This document shows positions 16,659 through 23,735 of a stretch of DNA of 64,000 nucleotides, piece after piece (positions within the stretch are counted from its first letter, which is position 1; the number at the start of each line of letters is the position of its first letter). A model generated the notes under the pieces. It was not told the DNA's origin. It searched no databases and worked only from the letters and a program-made list of their open reading frames with translations. The stretch lies in NCBI RefSeq assembly GCF_001950325.1, contig NZ_BDJL01000007.1:33252-97251 (forward strand), read 5' to 3'. The DNA is from Carboxydothermus islandicus. Its GTDB lineage: Bacteria > Bacillota > Z-2901 > Carboxydothermales > Carboxydothermaceae. The translations under genes and the position numbers were made by a program.

Positions 16659-16686
16659 AAGGGGCACCCGCGGGGGTGCCCCTTTT
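16659..16686 (-). terminator. Rho-independent terminator
   Basis: GGGGCACCC pairs with GGGTGCCCC around GCGG (16661-16682), flanked by A-rich and T-rich sequence. It ends the thioredoxin reductase transcript and isolates it from the HesB-like operon. Confidence 0.9.
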
Positions 16687-16700
16687 CAATAATACTAAAT

Positions 16701-17981
16701 TTACTTTTTACTGGCAAGATATCTCTCCACATTCACCGCCGCAATTACCCCATCCGCCGCAGCGGTTACCGCCTGCCGTACTGACTTCTGCCGTAAATCT
16801 CCTGCCGCAAAAACTCCCGGTATATTGGTCCGCATTTCTTCATCGGTAATAATATAACCCCATTCGTTCATCTCTACCTGTCCGGCAAACAAATTGGTTT
16901 TAGGTTGAGTTCCGATGTAAACAAACACCCCATCGGTAGGCACGGTAGAAAGTTCTTTGGTTTTCAGATTTTCAATCACCACGCCGGTTACATGTTTATC
17001 CCCAACAACCTTACGTACTTCCGAATCCCAGATAACTTTTATTTTGGGATTGGCAAAAGCTTCTTCCTGGGCAACTTTGGAAGCCTGGAAGTGGTCAAAC
17101 TGATGAATAATTGTAACTTCGGTGGCAAAACGGGTCAAAAATACCGCTTCTTCTACCGCCGAGTTGCCACCGCCAACCACAACCACCTTCATGCCCTGGT
17201 ACATAGCCCCGTCACAGGTAGCACAGTAGTGAACGCCGCGGCCCCGGAAAAGGTCTTCCCCTTCCGCCGGAAGTTTTCTCGGTTCCGCTCCGGTGGCTAA
17301 AATGATGGCCGGAGCTTCATAAATTTTATCTTCAGTCACTACTCTCTTAACATCACCGGTTAATTCTACTTTCAGTACTTCTTTTAAATCATCAACCTCT
17401 GCACCAAAAGACAAGGCTTGATTCAGCATATTTTGAGTAAGTTCCTTACCTCTGACCGTTCCGGAAGTTCCGGGATAGTTGGCAATATGGTATGTGGTAG
17501 CCGCCTGGCCTCCGGGAACACTTTCATCCACCACAATGGTTCTTAACTTGGCCCGGGCAGTATACAGGGCAGCACTTAAACCGGCCGGACCTCCCCCAAG
17601 AACAATAACATCATATTTAACCGTTTCCGGAACTTCCGGCAAAAGTTTCTGGCCAAAGGCTTTTTCCATGGCTTCCCTTAGCTGACGCTTGGAGATATAC
17701 CCGGTAAGCCGCTCACCCACTTCCTGGCCGTTAACATAAAACAGGACAGTGGGGCTACCCTTCACTCCCAGCTTTTCAGCCAAAGGTCGGTTTTGTTGCC
17801 GGTAAATTTTAACAAACTTAAACTTATCCCCGTACTGGTGAGCAAGCTTTTCATAAGCCGGCGCTAAGGCCTCGCAGGGCGGACAATCTTCGGAATAAAA
17901 ATCCACAATTACCGGAACATCACTTTTTAAAACCACTTCGTCAAACTGTTCTTGACTTAAATATATAACTTTTTCGCTCAT
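16701..17981 (-). CDS. thioredoxin-thioredoxin reductase fusion
   Basis: One chain with a thioredoxin domain (1-110) whose active site is CPPC (33-36) rather than CGPC, joined to a full thioredoxin reductase. The reductase part has the FAD motif GGGPAG (129-134), redox pair CATC (253-256), NADPH motif GGGNSA and FAD-binding GVFAAGD. 426 aa. The order is thioredoxin first, opposite to the reductase-first fusion of Mycobacterium leprae. Last gene of the peptide/methyltransferase run, and probably the electron source for it. Confidence 0.92.
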   Translation of the reverse strand: MSEKVIYLSQEQFDEVVLKSDVPVIVDFYSEDCPPCEALAPAYEKLAHQYGDKFKFVKIYRQQNRPLAEKLGVKGSPTVLFYVNGQEVGERLTGYISKRQLREAMEKAFGQKLLPEVPETVKYDVIVLGGGPAGLSAALYTARAKLRTIVVDESVPGGQAATTYHIANYPGTSGTVRGKELTQNMLNQALSFGAEVDDLKEVLKVELTGDVKRVVTEDKIYEAPAIILATGAEPRKLPAEGEDLFRGRGVHYCATCDGAMYQGMKVVVVGGGNSAVEEAVFLTRFATEVTIIHQFDHFQASKVAQEEAFANPKIKVIWDSEVRKVVGDKHVTGVVIENLKTKELSTVPTDGVFVYIGTQPKTNLFAGQVEMNEWGYIITDEEMRTNIPGVFAAGDLRQKSVRQAVTAAADGVIAAVNVERYLASKK

Positions 17982-18008
17982 TTTCCTCTCCCCCTTGAGT
18001 TAAAATTT

Positions 18009-18152
18009 TTAAAGCTTTTGCTTTATTTTTTCCAGGGTTTCGCAGTCCGGACATCCACTTGCTGCTCCCCCGGATTTACACGTATCTAAACAATGGTCAA
18101 TAGCTTTTAATAAAACTTCTCTTTCTTCCGGTGTTAAAATTAACTCGGTCAT
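18009..18152 (-). CDS. small four-cysteine protein
   Basis: Short gene of 47 aa with ATG at 18152 and a purine-rich GGGGG site 8 nt upstream. Cysteines at 21, 25, 34 and 37 (HCLDTCKS and CPDC) could bind a metal ion or form disulfides. It lies 27 nt before the thioredoxin reductase fusion and 51 nt after the DUF5714 gene, on the same strand. I do not recognise the family. Confidence 0.7.
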   Translation of the reverse strand: MTELILTPEEREVLLKAIDHCLDTCKSGGAASGCPDCETLEKIKQKL

Positions 18153-18203
18153 TTAATTACCCCCTTATACGATTTTTTCTTATTTTTCCCGAAAATTTAT
18201 CAA

Positions 18204-18896
18204 TCATCCGGGGTAAAAGGGGCATTTTTCCTTTAAGCACTCTTTATTACGACGGCTAAACATACATTTAGGTGCGGTTAGCGGAAACCTTATTCCCGTA
18301 AGCTGTTCTAAGATTTTAGCTCCGTTTATTAAGCTTAAATAAGAAGTCCTTTTGCAGCATCTTGGGCCACCGATAGCGCCGATTTTTTCCAGGATTTTAC
18401 CGGTAGCCCGGTTAGCATCCCCCCATCTTTCCCGGGACAACGGAGTATTACCAAAAATTATCGAAAAGGCAATTCCTGCACCCAGAGCTGCACTGCAGGC
18501 CCCCCAGAGCCCACAACTACCGCCGACTAACTGTTTAGCCCGCACCACCGCATCCCGAATGGCTTTGGGATTTTTTTGCCCGGTAATATTCTGATAAGCG
18601 GCAATTAAACTTGCTGCAGTTAAAGCATGGTGTTCTGGACCATGCAGGGGAAAACCCGGCACCTGGGTAAGATAATCAAAGATATCCACCGGGTTTTGCC
18701 AATCGGTGTTTTGACAAAAATTTATGATAGTCTTTAAATGTTCCCCCCGGTGGCAGTCACTGCAAACAAAATGTCCTTGACTGCACCCGGCCTGACTTAA
18801 TTCTTTTTTTCCGCAGATGGTGCAGGTTTTCTCCTCCGGTTCCTCCTGGTAGGTAATCTCGGCACCGCAAATCAAACAGCCTTCGGTATACGCCAT
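18204..18896 (-). CDS. DUF5714-type cysteine-rich protein
   Basis: 230 aa. The N-terminal ~50 residues hold paired CxxC motifs (CLICGA, CTICGK, CSDC) suggesting one or two metal sites. The body has HGPEHHALTAASLIAAY, GGSCGLWGACSAALGAGIA, GGPRCCKRTSYLSL, then C-terminal CMFSRRNKECLKEKCPFYP. This agrees with my memory of DUF5714. The family's activity is not known to me. It begins 2 nt after the radical SAM gene, so the two proteins are probably made together. Confidence 0.75.
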   Translation of the reverse strand: MAYTEGCLICGAEITYQEEPEEKTCTICGKKELSQAGCSQGHFVCSDCHRGEHLKTIINFCQNTDWQNPVDIFDYLTQVPGFPLHGPEHHALTAASLIAAYQNITGQKNPKAIRDAVVRAKQLVGGSCGLWGACSAALGAGIAFSIIFGNTPLSRERWGDANRATGKILEKIGAIGGPRCCKRTSYLSLINGAKILEQLTGIRFPLTAPKCMFSRRNKECLKEKCPFYPG

Positions 18897-18898
18897 AT

Positions 18899-20257
18899 TT
18901 AGTTCTCTCCTAAAGCTTTAATTTCTTTGCTGTAGTAATTTACTCCGATTTCCCAGAGCTCGCGAATTGGCCGGCAGTCCGGGGCTAAAACGGTTTTTTC
19001 CCGGTTGTAAGCAACGGTACCACAACCGCCCCCACACAAAAGGGCCACTTCGCATTCCCGGCATTTTGGGATAGTCAAAATTGATCGCTCTTGCCAGGGT
19101 TTGATTTTTTCTTCATCAAGGCGAACTTCCGGATAAAAGGTTCCTACCATGAACTCTTCCCGGCCTACATTGGCGGTGCAACCGTAAATCTTTCCCTGAT
19201 AGTCAAAAGCCCACTCCTTTTTAAATGCCGGGCAGTTATCGTAAGTGGGAAAGGGCATCTCCCCGTTGTCCACCAAATACTTTACTCCTTTAAATTCCGG
19301 CAAGTGGAATTTTTGCAAAATCGGATATTGTTTAGAAAGCCTGGCATATTCTGCCCAGAGAGATAGGCGGTCATACAAGTTTTGACTCTGGTCCTGGCAT
19401 TCGAACAGCTCGTAATTTCTTCCTATCTGGGTTTTAAACTTACTTTTGGGTAAATCCAAAAAGCCGTTTTCATCAAGAAGCTTAGCCAGTTCAACCAGGG
19501 TTATAAGATTGCTTTTATCCACTACAGCCCGCAGATTTATAGGAATCCCTGCTTCTTTTAAAAGAAGCATCCCCTCAAAAATCCGGTCAAAGGTTTTACC
19601 GCCACCTTTGGTAACCCGCCGCTGATCGTGAACTTCCGGTGGCCCGTCAACGGTAATTTGCACTTCTTTAATTACGCCCTTTATTAAAATTGGCATGTAC
19701 TCCTTAAGGGCATAACCGTTGGTAACTATTGAAACTTCATACCCGTTAATTTTCGCTTGATAGAGAAAATAAGCTATAACTTCTTTTTGGTATTCCGAAG
19801 CAATTAACGGTTCACCGCCAAATAAAGTTAAAAACGGCTTTTCCGGCTCGTTTTTAAAATTTTGCTTTACGTAATTAAAAAAGGCATCCAAAACCTCTTT
19901 GGTTGGTAAATCTTTTTTATCTTTAATCCCCTGCTGAAAACAGTAACTGCACGCTAAATTACAGTTGTAAGTTGGTACAAAAAAAATCTGGGTAGGGGAG
20001 GTATTGTTTATCTCCAAAAATTCTTTAAAGGTTTCGGTTAATTTTTTCTCTTCTTCCTCTTTATCCTCATATAGATAACCTCTTTCCCGGAGGTAAGCGG
20101 TAAATTGCCAGTCAAAATTTTTAGAGGAGCTTTTTCTTAGCTCCTCTAAGATTTGGTAATCGCTTTCTTCCAGCAAATCCACCGCTCCGGAAAGAGGATT
20201 TAAAAGCAAGTAACTATCTTCAAAGGGTAAAATCAAGTTATATTTACTAAAGTACAT
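18899..20257 (-). CDS. radical SAM/SPASM peptide-modifying enzyme
   Basis: Likely peptide maturase. A ~90-residue N-terminal region resembling RiPP-recognition segments precedes the radical SAM core with cluster motif CNLACSYC (Cys99, 103, 106). Then come GGEPL, TVDGPPEVHDQRR, and a C-terminal SPASM domain with its expected cysteines (CPAF, YGCTAN, CRECEVALLCGGGC, PDC) for auxiliary iron-sulfur clusters. 452 aa from ATG 20257; the longer reading to 20338 runs through the peptide gene. It lies 26 nt downstream of a five-cysteine peptide, its probable substrate. Confidence 0.9.
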   Translation of the reverse strand: MYFSKYNLILPFEDSYLLLNPLSGAVDLLEESDYQILEELRKSSSKNFDWQFTAYLRERGYLYEDKEEEEKKLTETFKEFLEINNTSPTQIFFVPTYNCNLACSYCFQQGIKDKKDLPTKEVLDAFFNYVKQNFKNEPEKPFLTLFGGEPLIASEYQKEVIAYFLYQAKINGYEVSIVTNGYALKEYMPILIKGVIKEVQITVDGPPEVHDQRRVTKGGGKTFDRIFEGMLLLKEAGIPINLRAVVDKSNLITLVELAKLLDENGFLDLPKSKFKTQIGRNYELFECQDQSQNLYDRLSLWAEYARLSKQYPILQKFHLPEFKGVKYLVDNGEMPFPTYDNCPAFKKEWAFDYQGKIYGCTANVGREEFMVGTFYPEVRLDEEKIKPWQERSILTIPKCRECEVALLCGGGCGTVAYNREKTVLAPDCRPIRELWEIGVNYYSKEIKALGEN

Positions 20258-20283
20258 ATTCTCTCCTCTTTTCCGGGTGAAAA

Positions 20284-20388
20284 TTAGTCGTGGCAGCCTG
20301 CAACCACCTTGGAGGTCTTGGAGCAGCACTGAGCGCAACCAAGGTTGTAATCACACTTTGCAGTTTGTTTTCTGGTAATAGCTTTCAT
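20284..20388 (-). CDS. 34-residue five-cysteine peptide, candidate RiPP precursor
   Basis: ATG 20388 follows a strong GGAGGTGA site that also contains the stop of the methyltransferase gene 4 nt upstream, so translation should be high and coupled. The N-terminal half is basic (MKAITRKQTAKC). Cysteines at 12, 18, 21, 22 and 32 lie in a Ser/Thr/Lys-rich tail ending GCHD. Size, composition and position directly before a SPASM enzyme fit a substrate for thioether or other cysteine modification. It has five cysteines, so it is not the six-cysteine SCIFF family. A metal-binding peptide is the alternative. Confidence 0.7.
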   Translation of the reverse strand: MKAITRKQTAKCDYNLGCAQCCSKTSKVVAGCHD

Positions 20389-20392
20389 GATT

Positions 20393-21016
20393 TCACCTCC
20401 TTTTCTTGGTACCTTTAATGGTAAGACTGGCAAAAGGATAGCCGTTTTTTTCGTATTCTCTTCTTTTTAAAATCTCCAGAGTAAACCCGGCGTCGATAAT
20501 GTAGCGTAAGTACTTCGACTCTTCTTCTGCTCCGGCAAAACACTGGGCCCAGAGTTCCTCGTTGTTTTTTATTTCCGGTGGAAGTTCCACCAGACTAACC
20601 GGGTCGGATACAACAAAATAGCCGTCTTCCTTTAAAACCCGGTAAATTTCCCGGTAGACTTTTAACTTATCCCGGGCATGATTTAAAGCACAGTTGGAAA
20701 TCACCACATCAAAGCTTTCCCCAACAAAAGGTAAGTTTTCTATTTCACCTTTGATAAAAACAACGTTTTTAACTCCCTGTTCCCGGGCTTTTTTTTGCCC
20801 CTTTTCTAAAAGTTTTTCGGTAATATCAAGGCCAACGGCAATTCCCGGAGCAACGATTTGGGCAGCTCTAATTGTTTCTCCCCCATTGCCGCATCCCAGG
20901 TCCAGTACTATCATGCCCGGTTTTAAACTTCCCATCGCTATATTATTGCCGCAGGAAAGTCCTTCACCCGATTCCTTTTCGTAACGAGCTATAATCTTTT
21001 CTAACAAGGCAATCAC
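20393..21016 (-). CDS. ArsM-like SAM-dependent methyltransferase
   Basis: Class I methyltransferase. SAM-binding VLDLGCGNGGE and acidic GLDITEK are clear. The SNCALNHARDK segment matches the Cys-containing strand SNCV.NL..DK of ArsM-type enzymes, and an SCGNNIAMG motif precedes the SAM loop. 207 aa, shorter than ArsM and without its C-terminal Cys pair. It could methylate arsenic, another thiophilic element, or the peptide encoded 4 nt downstream. The upstream ferredoxin stop abuts its start. Confidence 0.8.
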   Translation of the reverse strand: MIALLEKIIARYEKESGEGLSCGNNIAMGSLKPGMIVLDLGCGNGGETIRAAQIVAPGIAVGLDITEKLLEKGQKKAREQGVKNVVFIKGEIENLPFVGESFDVVISNCALNHARDKLKVYREIYRVLKEDGYFVVSDPVSLVELPPEIKNNEELWAQCFAGAEEESKYLRYIIDAGFTLEILKRREYEKNGYPFASLTIKGTKKRR

Positions 21017-21208
21017 CTAATTGGTAAGCTCAATTGCGTTATACGGACAAAACTTGCGGCAGTATCCACAACCCTGACAGGAAGGGGCGATATAGTACTC
21101 ATCATCTTCCTTAACTATAGCGTAAGCCGGACAATTCCTTTGGGGTTCGCAGACTTCACAGTTTTTGCACCGCTCGTAAATTATAACCGCTTGTTTTTTG
21201 GCAAACAC
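21017..21208 (-). CDS. small ferredoxin-like protein, two Fe-S motifs
   Basis: 63 aa with CKNCEVCEPQRNCP and CQGCGYCRKFCP. The first motif has an enlarged gap before its last Cys, unlike a standard 2[4Fe-4S] ferredoxin. It may supply electrons to the radical SAM enzyme of the same operon. It abuts the methyltransferase gene directly. Transcribed after thioredoxin (36 nt gap). Confidence 0.85.
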   Translation of the reverse strand: MFAKKQAVIIYERCKNCEVCEPQRNCPAYAIVKEDDEYYIAPSCQGCGYCRKFCPYNAIELTN

Positions 21209-21244
21209 CTTAGGACTCTCCCTTTTCTCAATTAAGCTGTTAAC

Positions 21245-21568
21245 CTACTTTTTTAACGCTTTTTCTATTTTCTCGCGAAAGACATTTTCCGGCTGATAAC
21301 CGATAATGGTATCAAGCACCTTTCCATCTTTAAAAATCATTACCGTAGGAATGCTCATGATTCCAAGCGCAATAGCCGTTTCCCGGTTTTCATCAACATT
21401 TAGCTTGCCAACTTTAACCTGACCGAGATAATCAATCGCCAGTCTTTCGATGATGGGGGCAATCATCCGGCACGGACCACACCACTCCGCCCAAAAATCC
21501 ACCACTACCGGCATATCGGAATTTATCACTTCATCTTCAAAATTGGCATCGGTAAACTTTAAAACCAT
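21245..21568 (-). CDS. trxA: thioredoxin
   Basis: 107 aa with the classical active site WAEWCGPCRM and cis-Pro in IPTVMIF. Standard length. ATG at 21568 follows GGAGGAG. It heads the run of ferredoxin, methyltransferase, peptide and radical SAM genes. A separate thioredoxin domain is fused to the reductase at the end of the same run, so the cluster encodes two different thioredoxins. Confidence 0.93.
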   Translation of the reverse strand: MVLKFTDANFEDEVINSDMPVVVDFWAEWCGPCRMIAPIIERLAIDYLGQVKVGKLNVDENRETAIALGIMSIPTVMIFKDGKVLDTIIGYQPENVFREKIEKALKK

Positions 21569-21583
21569 AACGATCTCCTCCTT

Positions 21584-22318
21584 TTATTCTTTTATCCCTA
21601 TTATACCCCAGTGAGCTGCACTTACGTTCATCTTCTGCAGTAGCTTTAAGCCAGCTTTTTCAAGATAAGAAACTCCTTCCTCCACAGAAACTCTGTGGGC
21701 TACCGGAGGGCCAAATTCGGTTTCTTTCTTTTCCCAGTCAATAATTATTAGCTTACCTTGTTTTTTTATTTTTTTAGTCAATGCGGATAAAACCGCTTCT
21801 TTTTCCGCAAGCTCGTGCAGTACCATAGCTAAAAAAATTACATCAAACTCCGGAAACTCTTCCGGTAAACTTCCATCTCCGGGAACTAAAGCAGCTTTAA
21901 CATTGGATAGTCCCGCTCTTAACACTTCCTCTTCCAGGTCTTTTAAAATTTCGGGGGAAATATCAACGGCATAAACCATCCCCGAGCTCCCGGTTCTTTT
22001 AGCAAGGGGTATGGTGAAATAACCTATTCCCGCACCGTAGTCCAAAATTATATCCCCCGGATTTACCGGAAGTTTTGCTACCGTTTCATCCGGTGGCAAA
22101 AGCATTTTCCTTTTTTCGTCTTTTAGCTTATGCCGATTTTTTGGATCAAAAACATGACTAGCCTGCTCTTCGGCAATAGCCTTTTTTAATTCAGCTATTT
22201 CGTCTTCTAATTCTTCTTTTTCGATAATCATCTCCGGTTTTACCGAATGAGCGGGCCAGCGGGCCAAAAGATCCTGGTAACGTTTTTCCAATTCTTTTAA
22301 TTTCGCTTTTTTATCCAT
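21584..22318 (-). CDS. SAM-dependent methyltransferase with N-terminal coiled coil
   Basis: 244 aa. The N-terminal ~65 residues are a charged helix (LKELEKRYQDLLARW, EKEELEDEIAELKK). The methyltransferase core has IILDYGAGIGYFTIPLA, YAVDISPE and FLAMVLHEL. The C-terminus (VSAAHWGIIGIKE) lacks further motifs. Probable UbiE/Methyltransf_11 type with unknown substrate. Its ribosome site GGGAGG lies within a hairpin (22323-22341). It precedes thioredoxin by 15 nt and so likely starts the operon after the FmdB-like gene. Confidence 0.8.
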   Translation of the reverse strand: MDKKAKLKELEKRYQDLLARWPAHSVKPEMIIEKEELEDEIAELKKAIAEEQASHVFDPKNRHKLKDEKRKMLLPPDETVAKLPVNPGDIILDYGAGIGYFTIPLAKRTGSSGMVYAVDISPEILKDLEEEVLRAGLSNVKAALVPGDGSLPEEFPEFDVIFLAMVLHELAEKEAVLSALTKKIKKQGKLIIIDWEKKETEFGPPVAHRVSVEEGVSYLEKAGLKLLQKMNVSAAHWGIIGIKE

Positions 22319-22322
22319 AATT

Positions 22323-22341
22323 TTTAGCCTCCCGGGCTAAA
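22323..22341 (-). promoter_or_regulatory. hairpin over a ribosome site, SECIS-like geometry
   Basis: On the mRNA, TTTAGCC pairs with GGCTAAA around loop CGGGA, beginning 13 nt after the FmdB-like TGA stop. It covers the GGGAGG site of the methyltransferase gene and could gate its translation. The loop lies 20 nt after TGA with G second, as in a bacterial SECIS. Confidence 0.45.
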
Positions 22342-22354
22342 CCGCTTATATTCC

Positions 22355-22558
22355 TCAGCCAAAAGAAGTACAGCCCGAACTTCCCGCACTCAAAGAACTA
22401 CTACTTTGGCTTCCACCTATGATTCCAAATCCCGTTAAAAGCTGTTTGACGCGGTTACTTTCACATTTTGGGCAAACTACTTTATCCCGTTCGTTTATGG
22501 AAGCCCAGGCGGTAAATCTCTCACCACACTCTTCACAACGGAAGTCGTACCTTGGCAT
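22355..22558 (-). CDS. FmdB-family zinc ribbon protein, ends at TGA
   Basis: 67 aa. The N-terminal zinc ribbon is MPRYDFRCEECGERF...CPKC with four Cys, typical of the FmdB/CxxC regulatory family. A Ser/Gly-rich tail ends GCTSFG before TGA. Many relatives end in Cys-rich tails, and readthrough of this TGA would add Sec-Gly-Ile before a TAA. See the finding. Regulatory or metal-binding role, not known in detail. Confidence 0.85.
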   Translation of the reverse strand: MPRYDFRCEECGERFTAWASINERDKVVCPKCESNRVKQLLTGFGIIGGSQSSSSLSAGSSGCTSFG

Positions 22559-22629
22559 TTTTAACCTCCCTCCGACACTTTACGATTATAGTATAAATTT
22601 TTTTCGCTGTCAATAATATATGTGTAAAA

Positions 22630-23403
22630 TTATTCTTCCATTACCCCTGATTTTTTAAACAGCTGGATAAAGTTTAAAATAAACTGAAGTTCCTTTTCAT
22701 TCAAGGTACAAATACTGCTCAATAGCGATTGAACGTTGGGATTTAGCAAAAGCTCCCGTAATTCCGGACTCATTAAATTTAACATTTGCTCCGGAGAGGA
22801 TTGTTCTAAAATAAAGTAACACGGGGTTGTTCCCAAAACTTCCGCTAATTTCTCGATAGTTTTTAGCGAAGGTTGAACTTTCCCCTGTTCTATCTGCCCA
22901 ATTAATCCCGGAGAAACCCCCGCCTGACTGGCTAATTCCGCCTGGGTAAGGCCCATATCTTCCCTTAACTTTTTTAACTTGTAACCAAGAGAATGTTCCT
23001 TGCCCATTAAATCGGCTACCGATACTCCCAACTCTTCCGCAATTCGGCGTAAGGTGGCAACGGAAGGGTTAACCGTATCCCTTTCTATTTCACTTAAGTA
23101 AGAAACCGATATTCCAACCCGCTGGGCAAGTTCACTGATAGTAAGCTTTTTTTCTTCCCTAATCAGGCGAATTCGCTCGCCTAAAGTAAGGCTTACTTCC
23201 AATTGTTCGGTTTCTAAAATTTGTGCTTTATTAACGTTTAAAGCTTTGGCAATTTTGTCAATGGTTTTTAAGGACGGCTTTTTGGAACCCCTCTCAATTT
23301 CGCTCAAGTAGGAAATTGAAAGACCTGCTTTTTTGGAAAGTTCATTCAAGGTAAGCCCGCGCTCTTCCCTGAGTTCGCGTATTTTATTGCCCTTGACCGT
23401 CAT
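22630..23403 (-). CDS. transcription factor with three tandem Xre/HTH_3 domains
   Basis: 257 aa. Three related helix-turn-helix units occupy about 4-58, 73-127 and 140-195, each with the LSxSYLSEIERG-like recognition pattern (GLSISYLSEIERG, GISVSYLSEIERD, GVSPGLIGQIEQG). A ~60-residue C-terminal helical tail contains LNEKELQFILNFIQLF. ATG 23403 follows GAGGTG; a GTG 9 nt earlier is within that site. A 17-bp palindrome upstream suggests self-regulation. Targets are unknown. Confidence 0.88.
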   Translation of the reverse strand: MTVKGNKIRELREERGLTLNELSKKAGLSISYLSEIERGSKKPSLKTIDKIAKALNVNKAQILETEQLEVSLTLGERIRLIREEKKLTISELAQRVGISVSYLSEIERDTVNPSVATLRRIAEELGVSVADLMGKEHSLGYKLKKLREDMGLTQAELASQAGVSPGLIGQIEQGKVQPSLKTIEKLAEVLGTTPCYFILEQSSPEQMLNLMSPELRELLLNPNVQSLLSSICTLNEKELQFILNFIQLFKKSGVMEE

Positions 23404-23478
23404 TCCCCACACCTCTTTTTACATTTTTTGATTATACTATTATCTTATATTACTTATACTAAAATAGTCAACGATTTT

Positions 23479-23495
23479 TAGCGAAAATTTCGCTA
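23479..23495. promoter_or_regulatory. 17-bp palindrome upstream of the triple-HTH gene
   Basis: TAGCGAAA-A-TTTCGCTA, with perfect 8-bp arms, about 8 nt upstream of a minus-strand TTGACT -35 element followed by TATAAG 16 nt on. Candidate operator for the Xre-type regulator encoded next to it. Confidence 0.5.
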
Positions 23496-23502
23496 TTTAC
23501 GT

Positions 23503-23543
23503 AAAAACCCTTACCGGCTTTATTCTTCACCGATAAGGGTTAC
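23503..23543 (-). terminator. Rho-independent terminator
   Basis: On the minus strand AACCCTTATCGG pairs with CCGGTAAGGGTT, followed by T residues. The stem begins inside the end of the DUF4911 gene. Confidence 0.8.
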
Positions 23544-23735
23544 CTTAATAGGCAATTTTTTTAAGGTTGAGATAAGTTCCGCTTTCATGGAGGAAGTAGC
23601 GTAAATAGCAACCCGGGCAATTTTCGGATCAAGGGTATGCCCAATGCCAAGGCCGTTAAACCCTTCTAAAAGAAAGTCTAAATAAACAATTTCGCTCGGG
23701 TTTACCTCAACGATCACCGTTTCCTTTTCACTCAT
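23520..23735 (-). CDS. DUF4911-type small protein
   Basis: 71 aa, alpha/beta, no cysteine or membrane segment; begins SEKETVIVEVNPSEIVYLDF and ends KVTLIGEE. It resembles DUF4911 proteins commonly found after U32 peptidase genes. Its start overlaps the U32 gene by 8 nt, giving a coupled pair. Function unknown. Confidence 0.7.
   Translation of the reverse strand: MSEKETVIVEVNPSEIVYLDFLLEGFNGLGIGHTLDPKIARVAIYATSSMKAELISTLKKLPIKVTLIGEE

Noticed and set aside
18899..20338. Longer form of the radical SAM protein from 20338
   Set aside because: The extra residues read through the five-Cys peptide gene in another frame and lack a ribosome site.
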